DNA of 64,000 nucleotides from Tamarix chinensis (GCA_030549775.1 CM060177.1:91326736-91390735), one strand, 5' to 3'. Counted from the stretch's first letter, positions 1 through 13,059 are shown. The notes: generated from the letters alone by a model not told the origin. Translations and numbers: made by a program.

Positions 1-2440
1 CCATATACGATTCATATATTTGAGCCACTTAAATCAACATGTAAAAACATATATTCATATCTGGTATAATGTGCAAGGAGATGGGAGTTGTCGTTTTAGA
101 TCATAAACATATTGTATGCATGAAGATGAGAATGATTGTGTTTGAATATGTATAGAGTTGTACCATAAGGTTCAAGCAAGGCATTGGCTGTATGAGAATG
201 TGTTTCAATATGTAATAGTTGATCATCTCCTTCATAACTTGGAAGGGCATGCTAAACAAACACAATGGATAAAAATGCTATATATTGCTTAATGATAAAA
301 CCATAAAATATTCATTATCTTAGTGTATTTCAAGCATTATTTAGCAGTGTTTGATGCATATTTCATGCTTAGATCAAATATACTACTATTGTTTTGTATT
401 CTTATATGTGGGTATTAGATCAATATTGAAATATTTGATGATCATTGGAAGTTAAACAAGAGTTTAAAGCTACAATAATATTTAAAATGCATGCTTCAAG
501 AAGAAAATGAATGCACGAGTATGAAAAACTATGATTCAACCATGATATAATTTGAATACGTAAAATCTCAAAATATAAATTTTAAATTTCTCTTCAATAG
601 TTTTCTAACACAACTTTAACCACTTCATTCCAAGTTCAAACAAAAATGTTATAGCCAAAACACCAAAAATTATCCAAATAAGCACACAATAATAATATAC
701 CTTCAACCACACCCAGGCATGGTATACATCACACTTGTGTTTAGTCATCTATTTTACCAAATCTCTTTATTTCTTCCTAAATTTTTGAGACCTATATAGA
801 TGTATTTTAGATTAGGGTTTAGAGGATCTTGATATTTCTCTTAGCTTCCAACTAGTATCTAGTTCTAGAGTTCAATTTTTATACAAAACCAAGGATTTAT
901 TGTACAAGATTAGATTTTAAGTCTCTATTTTGAAGATTTCAATTGAAAGACTATTTAATTCTTTCCTCTTTTTTAGGAATTTATTCTTATGATTTATTTG
1001 TATATTTAGTGGTTATATTATCTCATTCCAATCATGTGTGAGTAGATTCATTGTGTAGTATTTGAAAAAGAAACTAACTTTTACATAATTGATGATGAAT
1101 TAGTGTATATTATTGGTGAAAGTTTAAATCTTTAAACTTAATTTTTTGTGATTGAACTCCGTTGATTCTCTTGATCACCAAATTATCAATCATAGGTAAT
1201 TAATTAAAGGAAAAAAATAAAAAAAATTAATACCGGACCTCTAGAAATTAAGTAGGGAACTCAAACCACAAAAGTATATTAGTTTCCTTGGGGATTGTAT
1301 TGGATTAGCAAAAAGCTTAAGGGTTTTAATTTAATATTAATTCCATTAAATTAGGTTAATTAGGATTAATTAGTCACAATATTTAGATATTAAAAGAGTC
1401 TTTAGATTAATTTATTCTAGCTCACGCTTTTAAAGTAAAGCAACACCGAAAGCTGAAATGATTCATCATTGAGCACTAAAGTTGTGGTAAACACCCAATT
1501 CTGGCCCTTCATTATATCAAACTCCACCCGATTAGATATTCATTTTATTTCTAGTATTTAATCTTTATATTTTATTCTCATCTATTTTATTCTTTTGTTT
1601 AGCTAGTCCAAGATGTGAAATTTTGTAATTAACCCCTAATTCATATGGGATCGGCTTGATATCTATAACAAATCCATGTACATGCAAATTTTCCTATCAA
1701 TCATGTAACTGTCATTGTGTACAATTTACTACTTGTATACTAATCTCAAGCTATCACTTCATTTCTACCATTAGTGGCACAACATAATACACAAGGGCTA
1801 AAAGCTGAAGCACCCACATGTTTCTTGATGGATCACACACTTTATATTGGTATGTACTTAGTTACATCTTATTCCAATATTCACATCAAAGTATATAAAT
1901 TTTCTTATAATAATTTGTTCTATAGGTACAACTCTTAGAAATTTTTCCCCTACTACAGTTGCATGTTATATGGCAAGTATTCCATGATAGTAATGTCTTG
2001 ACATGAGTAACACCATATCAATTAGTGTTTGAACTATAGTTAAGTTTAAGTAATGATGTCACAAATACAAAAAAGCCATTTCATCTTCAAATGAAGACTA
2101 ATAGAGGCAAGAACTATTGTGTTTTTTTGATATATTTTTTTTTGAAATTTGAAATATGTAAATGTAATTTAAATATAATGAGATCCTCTATCTTCCTTTG
2201 TATTCTATTATTTAATCCCTTATGTGGTTTGATTGTTATCACATGTGTTAAAATTATCACTCTTGAAGTTGTCACCACAAATATTTGAAATTACATAACA
2301 TAAAAATATATAACAAATCAACCACTATGCCTATGCCCGCACCTAGACCCTTGATCTCTTATATTAACTCCTAATTTTTTTTACAATTTATATAATACAA
2401 GCATGTTTTGTTCGTAGTTTAGTTGTGGTTCACCCCTATA
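1..2440. other. AT-rich intergenic sequence, no gene recognised
   Basis: Only short, low-complexity open frames occur here and none resembles a known protein. The stretch at about 780-1250, with a degenerate leader and the phrase 'gtgagtagattcattgtg', loosely recalls the U5/leader part of a Ty3-type LTR. No terminal TG/CA pair, primer site or duplicate copy was found to support that. Confidence 0.5.
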
Positions 2441-3180
2441 ATGTAGACAATGGGGAGCAATTGTTGCATTAGCAAGATGTTTTTTGGTTGTAATTTCTTC
2501 TTCCTCAATATTTCAGAAAACCAAAAGCTACTCTATCATTTGCAACAAATACCTATGAGTCACATCCATGTACCGATCCATATAACTAGAATCTGTATCT
2601 CACGGTTCCACTACACGTGCTTCAAAAATACATAGGTCTAGTAGGTGCTTATGCCTCGTACTCCATTGAGAAAGCATGTGATAATAGTGAAATTAATATC
2701 TCTTTGGATTGGATCCTATATACATCATCCTTGTTGACTTGACAGTCTCATAAGAGTAAGACCTATGTAGTTCGTGAATGTCGACATTCTAAATGGCTAA
2801 TAATTTGAAATTGATACATGTTGTGGAGCTTTTTGTGGAGTTTATCGTGGATCTTCTTCTTGGAATTATTCCATATTTTCTCCATGTGCTCGTTGTGTAT
2901 ATTTTTTGTTTCATCAAATTCTACCAATAAAAAAATTTGTAATATCTTCAAAATCCTCGAAGTTGGTTCTAGTGCTTGTTCATTTTTATTTCTACATCAT
3001 GCTGAAGTGATGACTCCACGACCCTTGATCCTTTCCTATGTTTTCCTCTGCTTATAACTCATTTGGATTTCAATAAGAAAAATACTTAAATGATTCATGA
3101 AATGAAATTCAGTACGTTATTATGATAAAATGATTCATAAAAATAGCAAGAAAAAGAAAATAAAACAATTAATAGATATT
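2440..3180. other. Unassigned repeat-like sequence
   Basis: Several open frames of 60-80 codons occur on both strands. The minus-strand frame at 2763-2951 is rich in Lys, His and Asn (MEKIWNNSKKKIHDKL). None could be tied to a protein family. It lies just outside the recognisable part of MULE-2 and may be decayed transposon DNA, which is inference only. Confidence 0.35.
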
Positions 3181-3183
3181 CTA

Positions 3184-3206
3184 TAAATAAATAAATAAAT
3201 AAATAA
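3184..3206. repeat. (AAAT)n microsatellite
   Basis: About six uninterrupted AAAT units. Confidence 0.9.
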
Positions 3207-3454
3207 GAAAATAATGTCTAACCATATAGAAAATCTGTAAAACAATACGGCAAATGTGTGTTAAATAAGCGTATAAAACTAACAAGAAAGGAGCATAATG
3301 AACAAAAACAATGGGATAAAACCTAAATGGTGGATTCAACTGAAGTAAGAAAACACTATAATAGAAGTATGAATAATCGTTTGCAAACAGGTAGAGGTTT
3401 ATTAATTTGTTGATAGGCCTTGCCAACGGGTGGAACATCTAGTGATGGTCCTAG

Positions 3455-3689
3455 ACCTTGCAAACCCCAATCCATAAACCCTAAACCCCAAACCCTTAAC
3501 CATAAAATCCAAACCCGAAAACCCTAAAAATTTAACACATAACTCCAAACCCTAAACCATAAACCCAAAACCGTAACCCTTTAACCCCAAGCCCTAACAC
3601 CCACACATTAAACATTAAACCCTAAACCCTAAACCACAAAACTTAAACCATATACCCCAACCCCTTAATATTATACCCTAAAACCTTAA
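3455..3689 (+). repeat. Degenerate telomere-like CCCTAAA array in the MULE-2 leader
   Basis: Many imperfect CCCTAAA-type units (aaaccctaaac, aacccttaacc and similar) run to the point where the LTR block is inserted. Similar sequence resumes at 24032-24100, after the block. MULE-1 has an equivalent array at 45013-45175 in the same position ahead of its PMD gene. This makes the array an internal part of this MULE family rather than a chromosome end. Confidence 0.85.
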
Positions 3690-4372
3690 TGTAACACCCC
3701 CAATTTACCAGTTGAAAATTTTCATTTTGTGGAAGCATTAAGTACCAAATTACTAGATGTTACCACCAACTTAGCATAAGTCAGATTCCCTTTCCTTTCT
3801 TACGCAAAGTACTAAGGATAAAACAAACCATAACCAAAGTAAAACAGCGGAAATAGAATAATAGATAATAAAAGTTATAGGTAAATGTTGTAGTACAATA
3901 GTATAACCAAAATATCTCAAGGGATATAATAGCCTAAATGAAAACCGACCATATCCAAAAACTAGCACCTAAAGGTATGACATCGATTTGCCTTAACTCT
4001 TAGATCAAAAGGCCTACTCTGAAAATGGAACGTATTCCCAATGACTCAACTTATCCTTCCTATTCTTATATGCTTCTTGCCACTCCATGACCCTCACGTA
4101 ATCTTCTACAAGAGTAGTATATGTATGACTTCCTCGTATTGAGTAAATTGTAATACCTCAGAAGAGGTAGCATACCCACATTTTACGTAGTCACACAAAA
4201 TTCAAAACGAATACTTGAACACAAAGCATGAACCATAAACACAAACAATATTCATGGGGAAACATAAATAAACATCCAGCCTCAAATTCAACAGTAAAAC
4301 ATACCAGTCAACTTCTCATCATTTCAAGGTACAAGGTCATATTTAATTAGTTAAATATATTTCGAACACTAT

Positions 4373-4560
4373 GGTGGGTGCACTAAGGCAATTACTAAAG
4401 CAACAATCTAAAACAATACCAAGGTAGGACACTAAGGCAAATATCAAACCAACAAATCCAAAACAAACCAAGGTAGGGCACTGAGGTGACTACCAAACCA
4501 ACAAATCCATCATAATACCAAGGTAGGGCACTAAGGCTACTAACGAACCAACAAATCCTT
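4373..4560. repeat. About 50-bp tandem repeat, four imperfect copies
   Basis: The phrase ggtagggcactaaggc recurs at about 4373, 4423, 4472 and 4522, with intervening 'accaacaaatcc'. It lies inside the LTR-derived block, 5' of the Athila insertion. Confidence 0.85.
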
Positions 4561-4803
4561 ACTTTTAATTTTACTTCCTAACATATATTTCTATTTTTTA
4601 CTTATTTACTCAAGGGGGTACAATCAACCTAGGGACACATCGGTACACTTGGTCATTTTGGCACCTGAAGGCAACATAATGCCCTTACCTAGAACCTAGG
4701 GATAGAGTAATATATCTGGTCATACTGGTGTACAAGGAAGCATAGTGTCCCTCCAACCTCAATCACTTAGTCCTTAACTATCGATACCCCCTATAGGGCA
4801 TGT

Positions 4804-4808
4804 AGGTC
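4804..4808. repeat. Target-site duplication AGGTC (left copy) of the Athila-type element
   Basis: AGGTC directly precedes the 5' LTR and is repeated exactly at 18291-18295 directly after the 3' LTR. Confidence 0.95.
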
Positions 4809-6373
4809 TAACAGATGGAATTTAAATGCTATTTTCTTATGTAAAAATGTCATTTATTCCTCATTATTTTTATAAGATTTAATCTTTTTTTTGAGTTTTT
4901 CTCTTTTGAATAGATTTTTCAAGAAAAGATAAAACTAAAGAAATTCAAAGGAAAAATGGAAGGAAAGAAGAAATGAAGCAAAGAACATATCAAGAGACAT
5001 TGAAGCAATGGAAGAAAAGCTATAAATGAAGAATAAATATCAAAGGGAAGCTTGTGTTGAAATTTCATGGAGGAATGACGAAGGAGCAAAGAACACAGTA
5101 CCCCTATGTTTCCTAAACATGGGTCGTGTTTTCCACCAGAAAATAAAATCTCAGCTTTTAGAATCCAAAAATTGGTAGAGAACTCAAAAAAAAAACACGT
5201 AGGTCCTATGTTTTCCAAAACACGGATCGTGTTTTACTTAAATTTTGTAATCACTCATACGAACTTTTTTTTGATATATTCTCTGACAATTCTGGGATTT
5301 GAGAGGTAGGTTTTAGAGTTCGAAAGTTTAATTCTCCCTGTTGCTCTATTCTCTCTAGAAAACACATGTACTTCACAATTCCAATTTTCTTTGTCTTCCT
5401 TGTATTCCATTGAACAATTGACAGCCTGTAATTCAATTTGATAAGTTCTTCTCCATTCCTCTCTTAATTGCTAGTTCTGAATTCTGATTGAATGCAAGTA
5501 AATTTTCTTCATTGCATTATTAATTCTCTTGCTTTTAGTATTTTATTACTTATTTATTATAAATCATTTATGTTAATCATAAATTAATGCATTTAATTGT
5601 GTGATCTTACAATTATGCAGATAGTAGAGTAGATAATATAGGGTAGGATGATTTGAGGATGGAATTAGGTTTTGAATATAATAGCATAATTTTAATTTAT
5701 GATTCTAGATGAAATGTAATTGAATTAATGGATGGAATTGAATGATCTCGTATCATAGATTAATAATTTAAACTAATTAGATTGATCGCCTATCTATTTT
5801 AGATCTTAATCTCTGCTAGGATAACTTAGTTAATACGTAATTGTTAATTAACGTGTCAAGAGTAGTAAAAAGGTTAATTGTTAATCTTGTTCATTAATTT
5901 GTATAATTACATTATCTGAGCTTATGTGATTATGGTTGTAGTTGACTGATTTCCATTCATAATGCTGCCAATAATTTAATCTAGCGTTCATAACCTAGGT
6001 TATTAGTTGGTTAGATGATAAATTGAGAGCTTATTCAATTTATTAGAATTAAAAGAAGGCAAAAAGATGAATTATTATGAGTTTCTAGAGGTCAATGTTC
6101 AATCATTTAGAATCATTCTTTTTCCATGAGTATTTGATATCTTAATTCCATAATCAATTCATTCCTATCCTCATTCATCAATTAGTGAGTAAAATGTTCC
6201 ATAGTATAGAATTAGTGATAGAAGTAATGATATTGTATAACCGGGGTTTTACATCAATTACAAAATTATTAATTAAATACCATTCATTGTGTTCGACTCC
6301 TTCTTACCATTTACTACGTATTTGGAAATTAGGATTTATTTATTAAATTTTTTGTGCATACGATAGTGCATCA
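4809..6373 (+). repeat. 5' LTR of the Athila-type element
   Basis: It begins TAACAGATGG, whereas the 3' copy begins TGATAGATGG, and ends TAGTGCATCA. It matches 16819-18290 over its whole length with scattered substitutions. It carries about 78 bp at 4865-4937 that the 3' LTR lacks. A fragment of the ACACG...CGTGT palindrome family lies near 5115-5235. Confidence 0.95.
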
Positions 6374-6379
6374 AATTTT

Positions 6380-6397
6380 TGGCGCAGTTGCCGGGGA
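6380..6397 (+). promoter_or_regulatory. Primer-binding site complementary to tRNA-Asp
   Basis: TGGCGCAGTTGCCGGGGA starts 6 bases after the 5' LTR. It matches the complement of the plant tRNA-Asp 3' end (TGGCGCCGTTGCCGGGGA) with one substitution at position 7. tRNA-Asp priming is usual in the Athila/Tat group. Confidence 0.93.
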
Positions 6398-6488
6398 ATA
6401 GCAATTATAATATTTAGTTTTATTTTTGGTGTTGTTTCTTATTTTTGCTTTCAATAATATCTCTAGGTGTAACTTATTTATTATTTGA

Positions 6489-8160
6489 TTGGGTATAATC
6501 CTCAGGCACTCACATTTGAGGTTGTTTGCAATTGAGCATCAAGGACAAATCATCCCACCAATATACCCAAATTCTTCCTCTCCGATTGCAAACCAAACAA
6601 GAAGGAGATTGGAATATGCTCATCATATTCCATTACCTTCTGAAGGAAGTTCCACAGATTTGGAAGAAGACCACATAGAGCATTTGTTTAATTTACCTTG
6701 TCACATCGATCCACCTATGGCAGATCAAACTCTTAAGGAGCTAGTTGCTCCTGTCTTCAACCCTAATCTTTTATGCATTAATTAGCATGCCGAAAATGAT
6801 ACTTGTGAGATCAAACCTGGTTTGATATGCGCTTTACCTATTTTTACAGGATTCAGAGATAACAATTCCATAGGTTCAGGTTGTTTCATTGATCCCAACA
6901 AATTTCTTAAGGAATTCCATATTGCATGTTCCGGTATGAAACCGAATGGAGTAAGTGTAGAACAACTTAAACTTAATGATTTTCCTTTTGTGTTGGCTGA
7001 TGCTGCAAAAGAATGACTATATGACTTACCAGTAGGTTCTGTGAATACATGGACTTATATGCAAAAGGTTTTCTTGAAAAAAATATTTTCCTTCATCTAA
7101 AGCAACTAACATAAGAAAAGAAATTTGTGGTATTAGGCAAGATGGAGGATAATCATTGCATGAATATTGGTAACGTTTCAAGAAGTTATGAGGTAGTTGC
7201 CCCAATCACCAAATTAGTGAGAAATTATTAATACAATACTTTTATGAAGGATTATCTCCTATGGATCAAAATATGATAGATGCTGCTAGTGGTGGTGCAT
7301 TGGTTGATAAAACCCCTGCCGAGGCTAAAAGATTAATTGCTAATATGGCATCTAACTCTTAATATTGTAGTAGGGGTAGTACTTCTGTGTCTCAACAGGT
7401 GAAAGAAGCTAGTATTACTGAATTGAAAACACAAGTGTCAAATTTGACAGCTCTTGTAGAGAGTTATGGGTGACAAAGTTCCTGCAAAGGTATGTGGAAT
7501 TCGTTCTTTCACTGGTCATCCTACCGATATATGTCCTACTTTGCAGGAATAACAATAAGTGAATGCCATTGGAGGACAACAAATACCAAAGAGGAATGAT
7601 CCTTATGCTCCAACATACAATCTAGGATGGAAGGATCATCCAAATCTAAGGTATGGAAATAATCAACAAGGTGGTAATTCATATTTCCAACCACAAGTTT
7701 ATCAAAATTGACAAGGATCAAATCCACCTCACGGATTCTTTCAAGTTCCACCAAATCACCAAAGACCACCATTTCAAAAAATACCACCACCACAAGTTCA
7801 ACAACAATCAAGAGGAATGCCTTTAGAAGATTTGGTGAAATCTTTGGCTACCAATACAATGTATTTTCAGCAAGAAACCAAAAATGGTATCAAGAATTTG
7901 GAAAATCAAGTGAGTCAATTGGCATATTCCCTTAGGAAATTACAAGCACAAGGGTCCTTGAAATTCCCAAGTCGGACGAAAAGGAATCCTAGGGAAAATG
8001 CTAGTGCTATCACAACTCAGAGTGGGAAACAATTGACAAGTCCAAGGCAAGTGAGTGAAGGAAAAGAATTAAGCAAAGAAGAAGATGAGATAGTTTTTGA
8101 AGAAGAAAAAATTGAAAATTCTCAACAGGTAACTAAGGTAAGTCTTACACACCTATTATA
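6489..8160 (+). pseudogene. gag: Athila-type gag (capsid/nucleocapsid) remnant
   Basis: The recognisable order is an N-terminal part ending with a 'TLKELVAP' phrase (6489-6785), a capsid-like part 'FLKEFHIACSGMKPNGV' (6822-7013), 'DAASGGALVDKTPAEAKRLI' (about 7273-7335), a zinc-knuckle-like CGIR-GHPTDICP stretch (about 7490-7545), then a Pro/Gln-rich segment and a coiled 'TKNGIKNLENQVSQLAY' segment (7817-8160). Stops interrupt it at 6783, 7014, 7362 and 7551, among others. The stops at 7014, 7362 and 7551 fit G-to-A or C-to-T change in Trp or Gln codons. Gag would form the cytoplasmic particle in a live element. Confidence 0.85.
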
Positions 8161-8184
8161 ATTCCTTCTCCTTTTCCTAGCAAG

Positions 8185-8619
8185 TTGGTAATAAACACGA
8201 AGTTGAATTATGACAAGGAGATATTTGACATATTTAGAAAGGTGGAGGTTAATCTCCCTCTCATTTATGCAATTAAACAAGTGCCAAGGTATGAAAAATT
8301 CTTTAAGGATTTGTGTACTAACAAAAGGAAACTAAAGGGGGATGAAAAGGTAAGTGTGGAAGAAAATGTATCAGCAATTTTACAAAGGAAACTTCCACCA
8401 AAATGCAAGGATCTAGGTATTTTTACTATCCCTTGCAAGATTGGAAATGTGAGGTATGAAAAATGTATGCTTGATTTAGGTGCTTCAATCAACGTCATGC
8501 CTTTATCTATTTTTAATGCCCTAAGTCTAGGTCCTTTAAAGGAAACTCGTGTTGTTGAAAAATTGGCTGATAGATCTAACACATATCCTGAAGGGGTAAT
8601 TGAAGATGTCTTAGTTTAG
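8185..8619 (+). pseudogene. Athila-type aspartic protease domain
   Basis: The frame carries the active-site stretch LDLGASINVMPLSIF, a D-x-G-A retropepsin motif typical of Athila/Tat elements. It follows a conserved lead-in, LPPKCKDLGIFTIPCKIG. It stops at 8617-8619 (TAG where Gln is expected). The stretch 8620-8763 continues the domain (flap-side residues, 'PILLGKPFLKT') but is broken by a stop at 8725. Confidence 0.88.
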
Positions 8620-8763
8620 GTGAATGGGTTAGTATTCCCTGCTCATTTTTATGTGTTGGATATGCAGGATAATGGTTCATCTAATCCATCTCCTATATTG
8701 TTAGGTAAACCATTCTTGAAAACTTAAAAAACAAAAATTGATGTTCATGATGGAGTTTTAACC

Positions 8764-10243
8764 ATGGAGTTTGATTTTGAAGTCATTAGGTTTAATATAT
8801 ATGACTCAATGATATATCCTACAGATGGTGAATTGGTATCTATGATTGATGTTATTGATGATTTAACTGAAAAGGTTTACAAATTATCATCTATAGATCC
8901 TTTAGAAGTAACCTTAACTCAATGCATAGAAACCAAAGTTTTAGAAGAACCGAATGAAAAGTTTGATATTGAAGAAGAGATCAAAGAGGTAGTGGCTACT
9001 TCAGGAGCATGTCCTAGTAAAATCAGAAGATTTGTGGATTTACCATCGACATTGGATAGACCTTTACCTTCCATAGAGCAAGCACCAGAAGTGGAGTTGA
9101 AACTTTTACCTAGCCATCTAAAGTATGCATTCTTGGGAGAAAAAGATACCCTTCCTGTTATCATCTCTAGTGACCTAACACCCAAACTAAAAGAAAAACT
9201 TGTTAATGTTTTGAAGAAGTATAAATCTGCTTTGGAATGGATGGTTGTTGATATTAAGGGTATTAATCCTTCAGTATGTATGCATCATATTTGAATGGAG
9301 GATGATGTCAAGCTGAGTAGACAAGTACGACGTAGGCTAAATCCAATTATGATGGAGAAGAAAGAGGTGTTAGAATTGTTATCTGTGGGAGTCATTTATT
9401 CAATTTCTGATAGTAGTTGGGTTAGTTATCTTCAAGTAGTACCCAAGAAAACAGGAATCACTGTAGTGGAGAATGATAAGGGAAAAATGGTTCCTACTAG
9501 AGTTTAAAATGGCTGGAGGGTGTGTGTAGATTATAGGAAATTGAAATCTATGACTAGGAAAGATCATTTTCCTCTATTATTTATGGATCAAATGTTAGAG
9601 AGGCTAGCGGGTCATGCTTATTATTGTTTTCTTGATGGATATTATGGATATGTACAGGTTCCCATAGCTCTAGAAGATCAAGAGAAGACCACATTTACAT
9701 GTCCTTATGGTATGTTTGCATATCATCGCATGCCATTTGGGCTATGCAATGCTCCTACCACATTTCAAAGATGTATAGTAAGCATATTTTCTGAATATTT
9801 GGAGAAAATTATCCACGTATTCATGGATTATTTTTAGTATTCATAGGGATACGTTTGATCAATGCCTAGATAATTTAACTCTCATCTTGAAAAGATGTCT
9901 TAAAATAAATCTTGTACTAAACTGTGAAAAATGTCATTTTATGGTTCAACAAGGGCTAGTTTTGGGACATGTCATTTCGGCTAAAGGAATCTAAGTAGAT
10001 AAGGCAAAAATCAATCTTATAGTTTCATTACCTTATCCGTCAACTATTAAAGATGTGCGTTTATTCTTGGGATATGCTAGATTTTATCGTCGATTCATTA
10101 AGGATTTTTTTAAAATAGCCCAACCTTTGTGTAAGCTTATTCAGAAAGAAATGGAGTTTTATTTTGATGATGCATGCAAGAAATCATTTGAACATCTAAA
10201 GGAACAATTGATTAGTACACCCACACTTCAACCACCCGATTAG
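8764..10243 (+). pseudogene. Reverse transcriptase domain
   Basis: A linker (8764-9294) leads into RT. Fingers and palm motifs are visible: VCVDYRKLKSMTRKDHFPL (9514-9570), then FLDGYYGYVQVPI, TFTCPYGMFAYHRMPFGLCNAP, then the catalytic box. The box reads FMDY instead of the F/YMDD consensus, so the second catalytic Asp is lost. A stop follows at 9835-9837. The thumb and connection run on in other frames (FLGYARFYRRFIKDFF at 10064-10111). Stops at 9292, 9505, 9835 and 10241 break the frame. Confidence 0.93.
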
Positions 10244-10261
10244 AATTTTTCCTTTGAATTA

Positions 10262-10948
10262 ATGTGTGATGCATATAACTATGTTGTTGGTGTAATGTTA
10301 GGTCAAAGGATTGGGAAAGATCCACATGTGATATACTATGCCTCACGAACTTTGAATGAAGCTCGGCTTAATTACACAACCACTGAGAATGAGCTTCTTG
10401 CTATTGTCTTTGCTTTAGATAAATTTCTTTCTTATCTTTTAGGCATTGATATTATTGTTTATTCTGACCATGCAGCTTTGAAATATCTATTGGCAAAGAA
10501 GGAAGAAAAACCAAGATTGATTAGATGGATACTTCTACTCCAAGAATTCTATATACGCACCAAAGATAAAAAAGGATCAGAAAATGGAGTAGCAAATCAT
10601 CTAAGTAGATTAATCAAGGAGGTTGAAGTTGAGGCACCCATCAATGAAGCATTTCCAGACGAACAACTTCATGTAATTGGAAATGAGATACCATGGTATG
10701 CTGACATGGTAAATTTTTTGGTCACAAAGGTATTTCCTTCACATTTTACTAAAGCACAAAAGGATAGAATGAAGAGTCAAGCAAAATATTTTGTATGGGA
10801 TGATCCATATTTGTGGAAACAATGTACTAACCAAATCATTAGAAGGTGTATTCCTGATAGTGAAATTCTTTCTATTTTAACATTTTGTCATAACTATGCT
10901 TGTGAGGGTCATTTTGGTCCTAAAAGAACAGCTCATAAAATTTTATAA
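10262..10948 (+). pseudogene. RNase H domain and start of integrase zinc region
   Basis: Catalytic acidic positions are recognisable: Asp in MCDAYNY, Glu in TTENELLAIVFALD, and Asp in YSDHAALKYLLAKKE. The frame continues through the linker into the integrase zinc-binding region (CHNYACEGHFGPKRTAHKIL). The TAA at 10946-10948 lies where a Gln codon is expected. The CENC half of the HHCC finger follows at about 11010. Confidence 0.9.
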
Positions 10949-11973
10949 AGTAGATTTTACTGGCCTACCTTGTTTAAGGATGCTTATGAATTTTACAAAA
11001 CATGTGAAAATTGTCAAAAGACTAGAGGACTAGGCCCTATAAATGAAATTCCACAAAATCCTATCATTGCATGTGAAATTCTTTATGTTTAAGGTATGGA
11101 TTTCATGGGTCATTTTCCATCATCATTCTTGTCATTGTAGATTATGTGTCAAAATGGGTGGAGGCAAAGGCCACCCATACTGATGAAGCCAAAGTTATTG
11201 TAGATTTTCTTCGAAATAACATTTTTGCAAGGTTTGGCTTGCCAAAGGCTATAATAAATGACAAAGGTTCACACTTCTACAACAGAATAGTAGAAGCATT
11301 GTTAAAGAAATATCATGTGACACATCGAATATCCACAACATATCATCCACAAACAAATGGTCAAGCTGAAATATTCAATCGAGAAATCAAATCAATTTTG
11401 GAAAAGATGGTGAAACCGACAAGGAAGGATTGGATCTTACACCTCAATGATACTCTCTGGGCCTATTGTACAGCATTCAAAACTCCAATAGGTATGTCAC
11501 CATACCGTTTGGTCTACGGTAAGCCTTGTCACCTTCCGGTTGAATTAGAACATAGAGCTTTTTGGGATGTAAAGAAATGTAACATGGAGTCAAATGAAAT
11601 TGGAAGGCATAGGAAACTTCAACTACAAGAACTTGAAGAAATAAGAAATAACGCTTTTGAAACTACATTGCGATACAAAGATCGAACTAAGGCAGTTCAT
11701 GATAAGTTCATTCTTAGGAATAATTTTGAGATCGGTCAAAAAGTTTTATTATATCATTCTTGTTTAAAGTTGTTTCCAGGAAAACTAAGGTCGAGATGGA
11801 TTGGCCTATTTATTGTAACTAATGTGTTTCCTCATGGTGCAGTAGAGATAAAAAGTGAGAAAATAGGAAAAACGTGGAAAGTGAATGGAAACCGTCTCAA
11901 ACCTTTCTACAAAGGACACTATGTGAGAAACTTGGAGATGGTAGATCTTACCATTTCAAGTTATGCAGGTTGA
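10949..11973 (+). pseudogene. Integrase catalytic core and C-terminal domain
   Basis: The zinc finger is completed by CENCQKT near 11010. The core has D ([10 protein letters not shown]), D (NDKGSHFYN) and E ([13 protein letters not shown]), the D,D-35-E triad. The C-terminal part ends [20 protein letters not shown], then [12 protein letters not shown], the GPY/F-type module of Ty3 integrases. A one-base frame break before 11146 and a stop near 11090 interrupt it. In a live element it inserts the cDNA into chromatin. Confidence 0.93.
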
Positions 11974-12239
11974 AATAGTGGGACATTACCACTTGGGAAA
12001 AACCTAAGTGTTGTACATAAGTTTTTCTTATCTCATACTATGTTTCTTTGTTTTTATTTTTTCTATAATTCATGTAGGGTGTAGTTGTGTATGTTTGTTA
12101 TTTTATGTGTGTTCAGTGTGTATCATGTGAGTGTGTTTTCTTGTTTTGAAGTGTAAATAATGAAAAAAAAACTATGAAAATTAGAAAACTATTCGTGTTC
12201 TTGTTGTAGGGAAAATTTGAAGGAAAATAGAAGAAGAAT

Positions 12240-12665
12240 AAAAGAACACGGGGGTGTCATATTCCAAAACACACCCCATGTTTTACCATCATAGTTTTCC
12301 CAGGCAAAAACAACAAAAGGTAGAAACTTTCAAATATTACACGGAAGGTCCGTGTTTACTAAAACACGGAGGGTCCGTGTTTACTAAAACATGGACCGTA
12401 TTTTTCTGTTAGAAAATTCAACCTATTCCAGCGAGTTTCAAAAATAACACGAGGGTCCGTATTTATATACCACAAACCGTGTTTTTCTATCAGTAAATTT
12501 TGGTATATTCCAGAAAGTTTTAAAAATAACACGGGAGGTCCGTGTTTACTAAACAAGGGTCATATTTGTGTGTCAGGAATTTTTCACCCTATGGTAGAAA
12601 GTTTAAAATTAACACGGGGTGCCGTGTCTCATAAACACGGACAGTGTTTCTTGAAAAAAAACTAC
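12240..12665 (+). repeat. Array of ACACGG...CCGTGTTT short palindromes
   Basis: At least eight copies of an imperfect palindrome of the form aacacgg-n-tccgtgttt occur at irregular 30-80 bp spacing downstream of integrase. Some units include the linker 'ttttaaaaataacacg'. The same motif appears in both LTRs (about 5115-5235 and 17060-17155). Confidence 0.8.
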
Positions 12666-13059
12666 TACTGGCCATGTTTTCAGAATTCACAGAACATGAC
12701 CAAAGAAAATTCTTCTACCAGCTCTCTGCCGAACGCAAAGCCAACCTTTCCTTTCCTCTTCAATCTTCTATTCTCTTCTAATAATCTTCCATAACCATAC
12801 ATCCTTACTTTAATTCTTCATCCCTGCCACTTCTACAACCATCTTCTTATCTCAAAAATCCCTCCCAACACTCACATTCAAATAATCTTCACAAATCTGC
12901 ACTTTAAACCCTAATTTTGGTTATTGCTCAAATAATCCCGATTTCAACAAATTAGCTTAGGGCTTTTGTTTAGTTTATTTTTTTGAGCCTTACCGACCTA
13001 TATTTTGCAGATTCATTCCCCAAAAATCACACTCATAATGTTTTTACATTACCTCAACA

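Noticed and set aside
12240..12665. CRISPR-like array of palindromic repeats
   Set aside because: Spacing is irregular, spacers are not unique, and the context is a plant retrotransposon.
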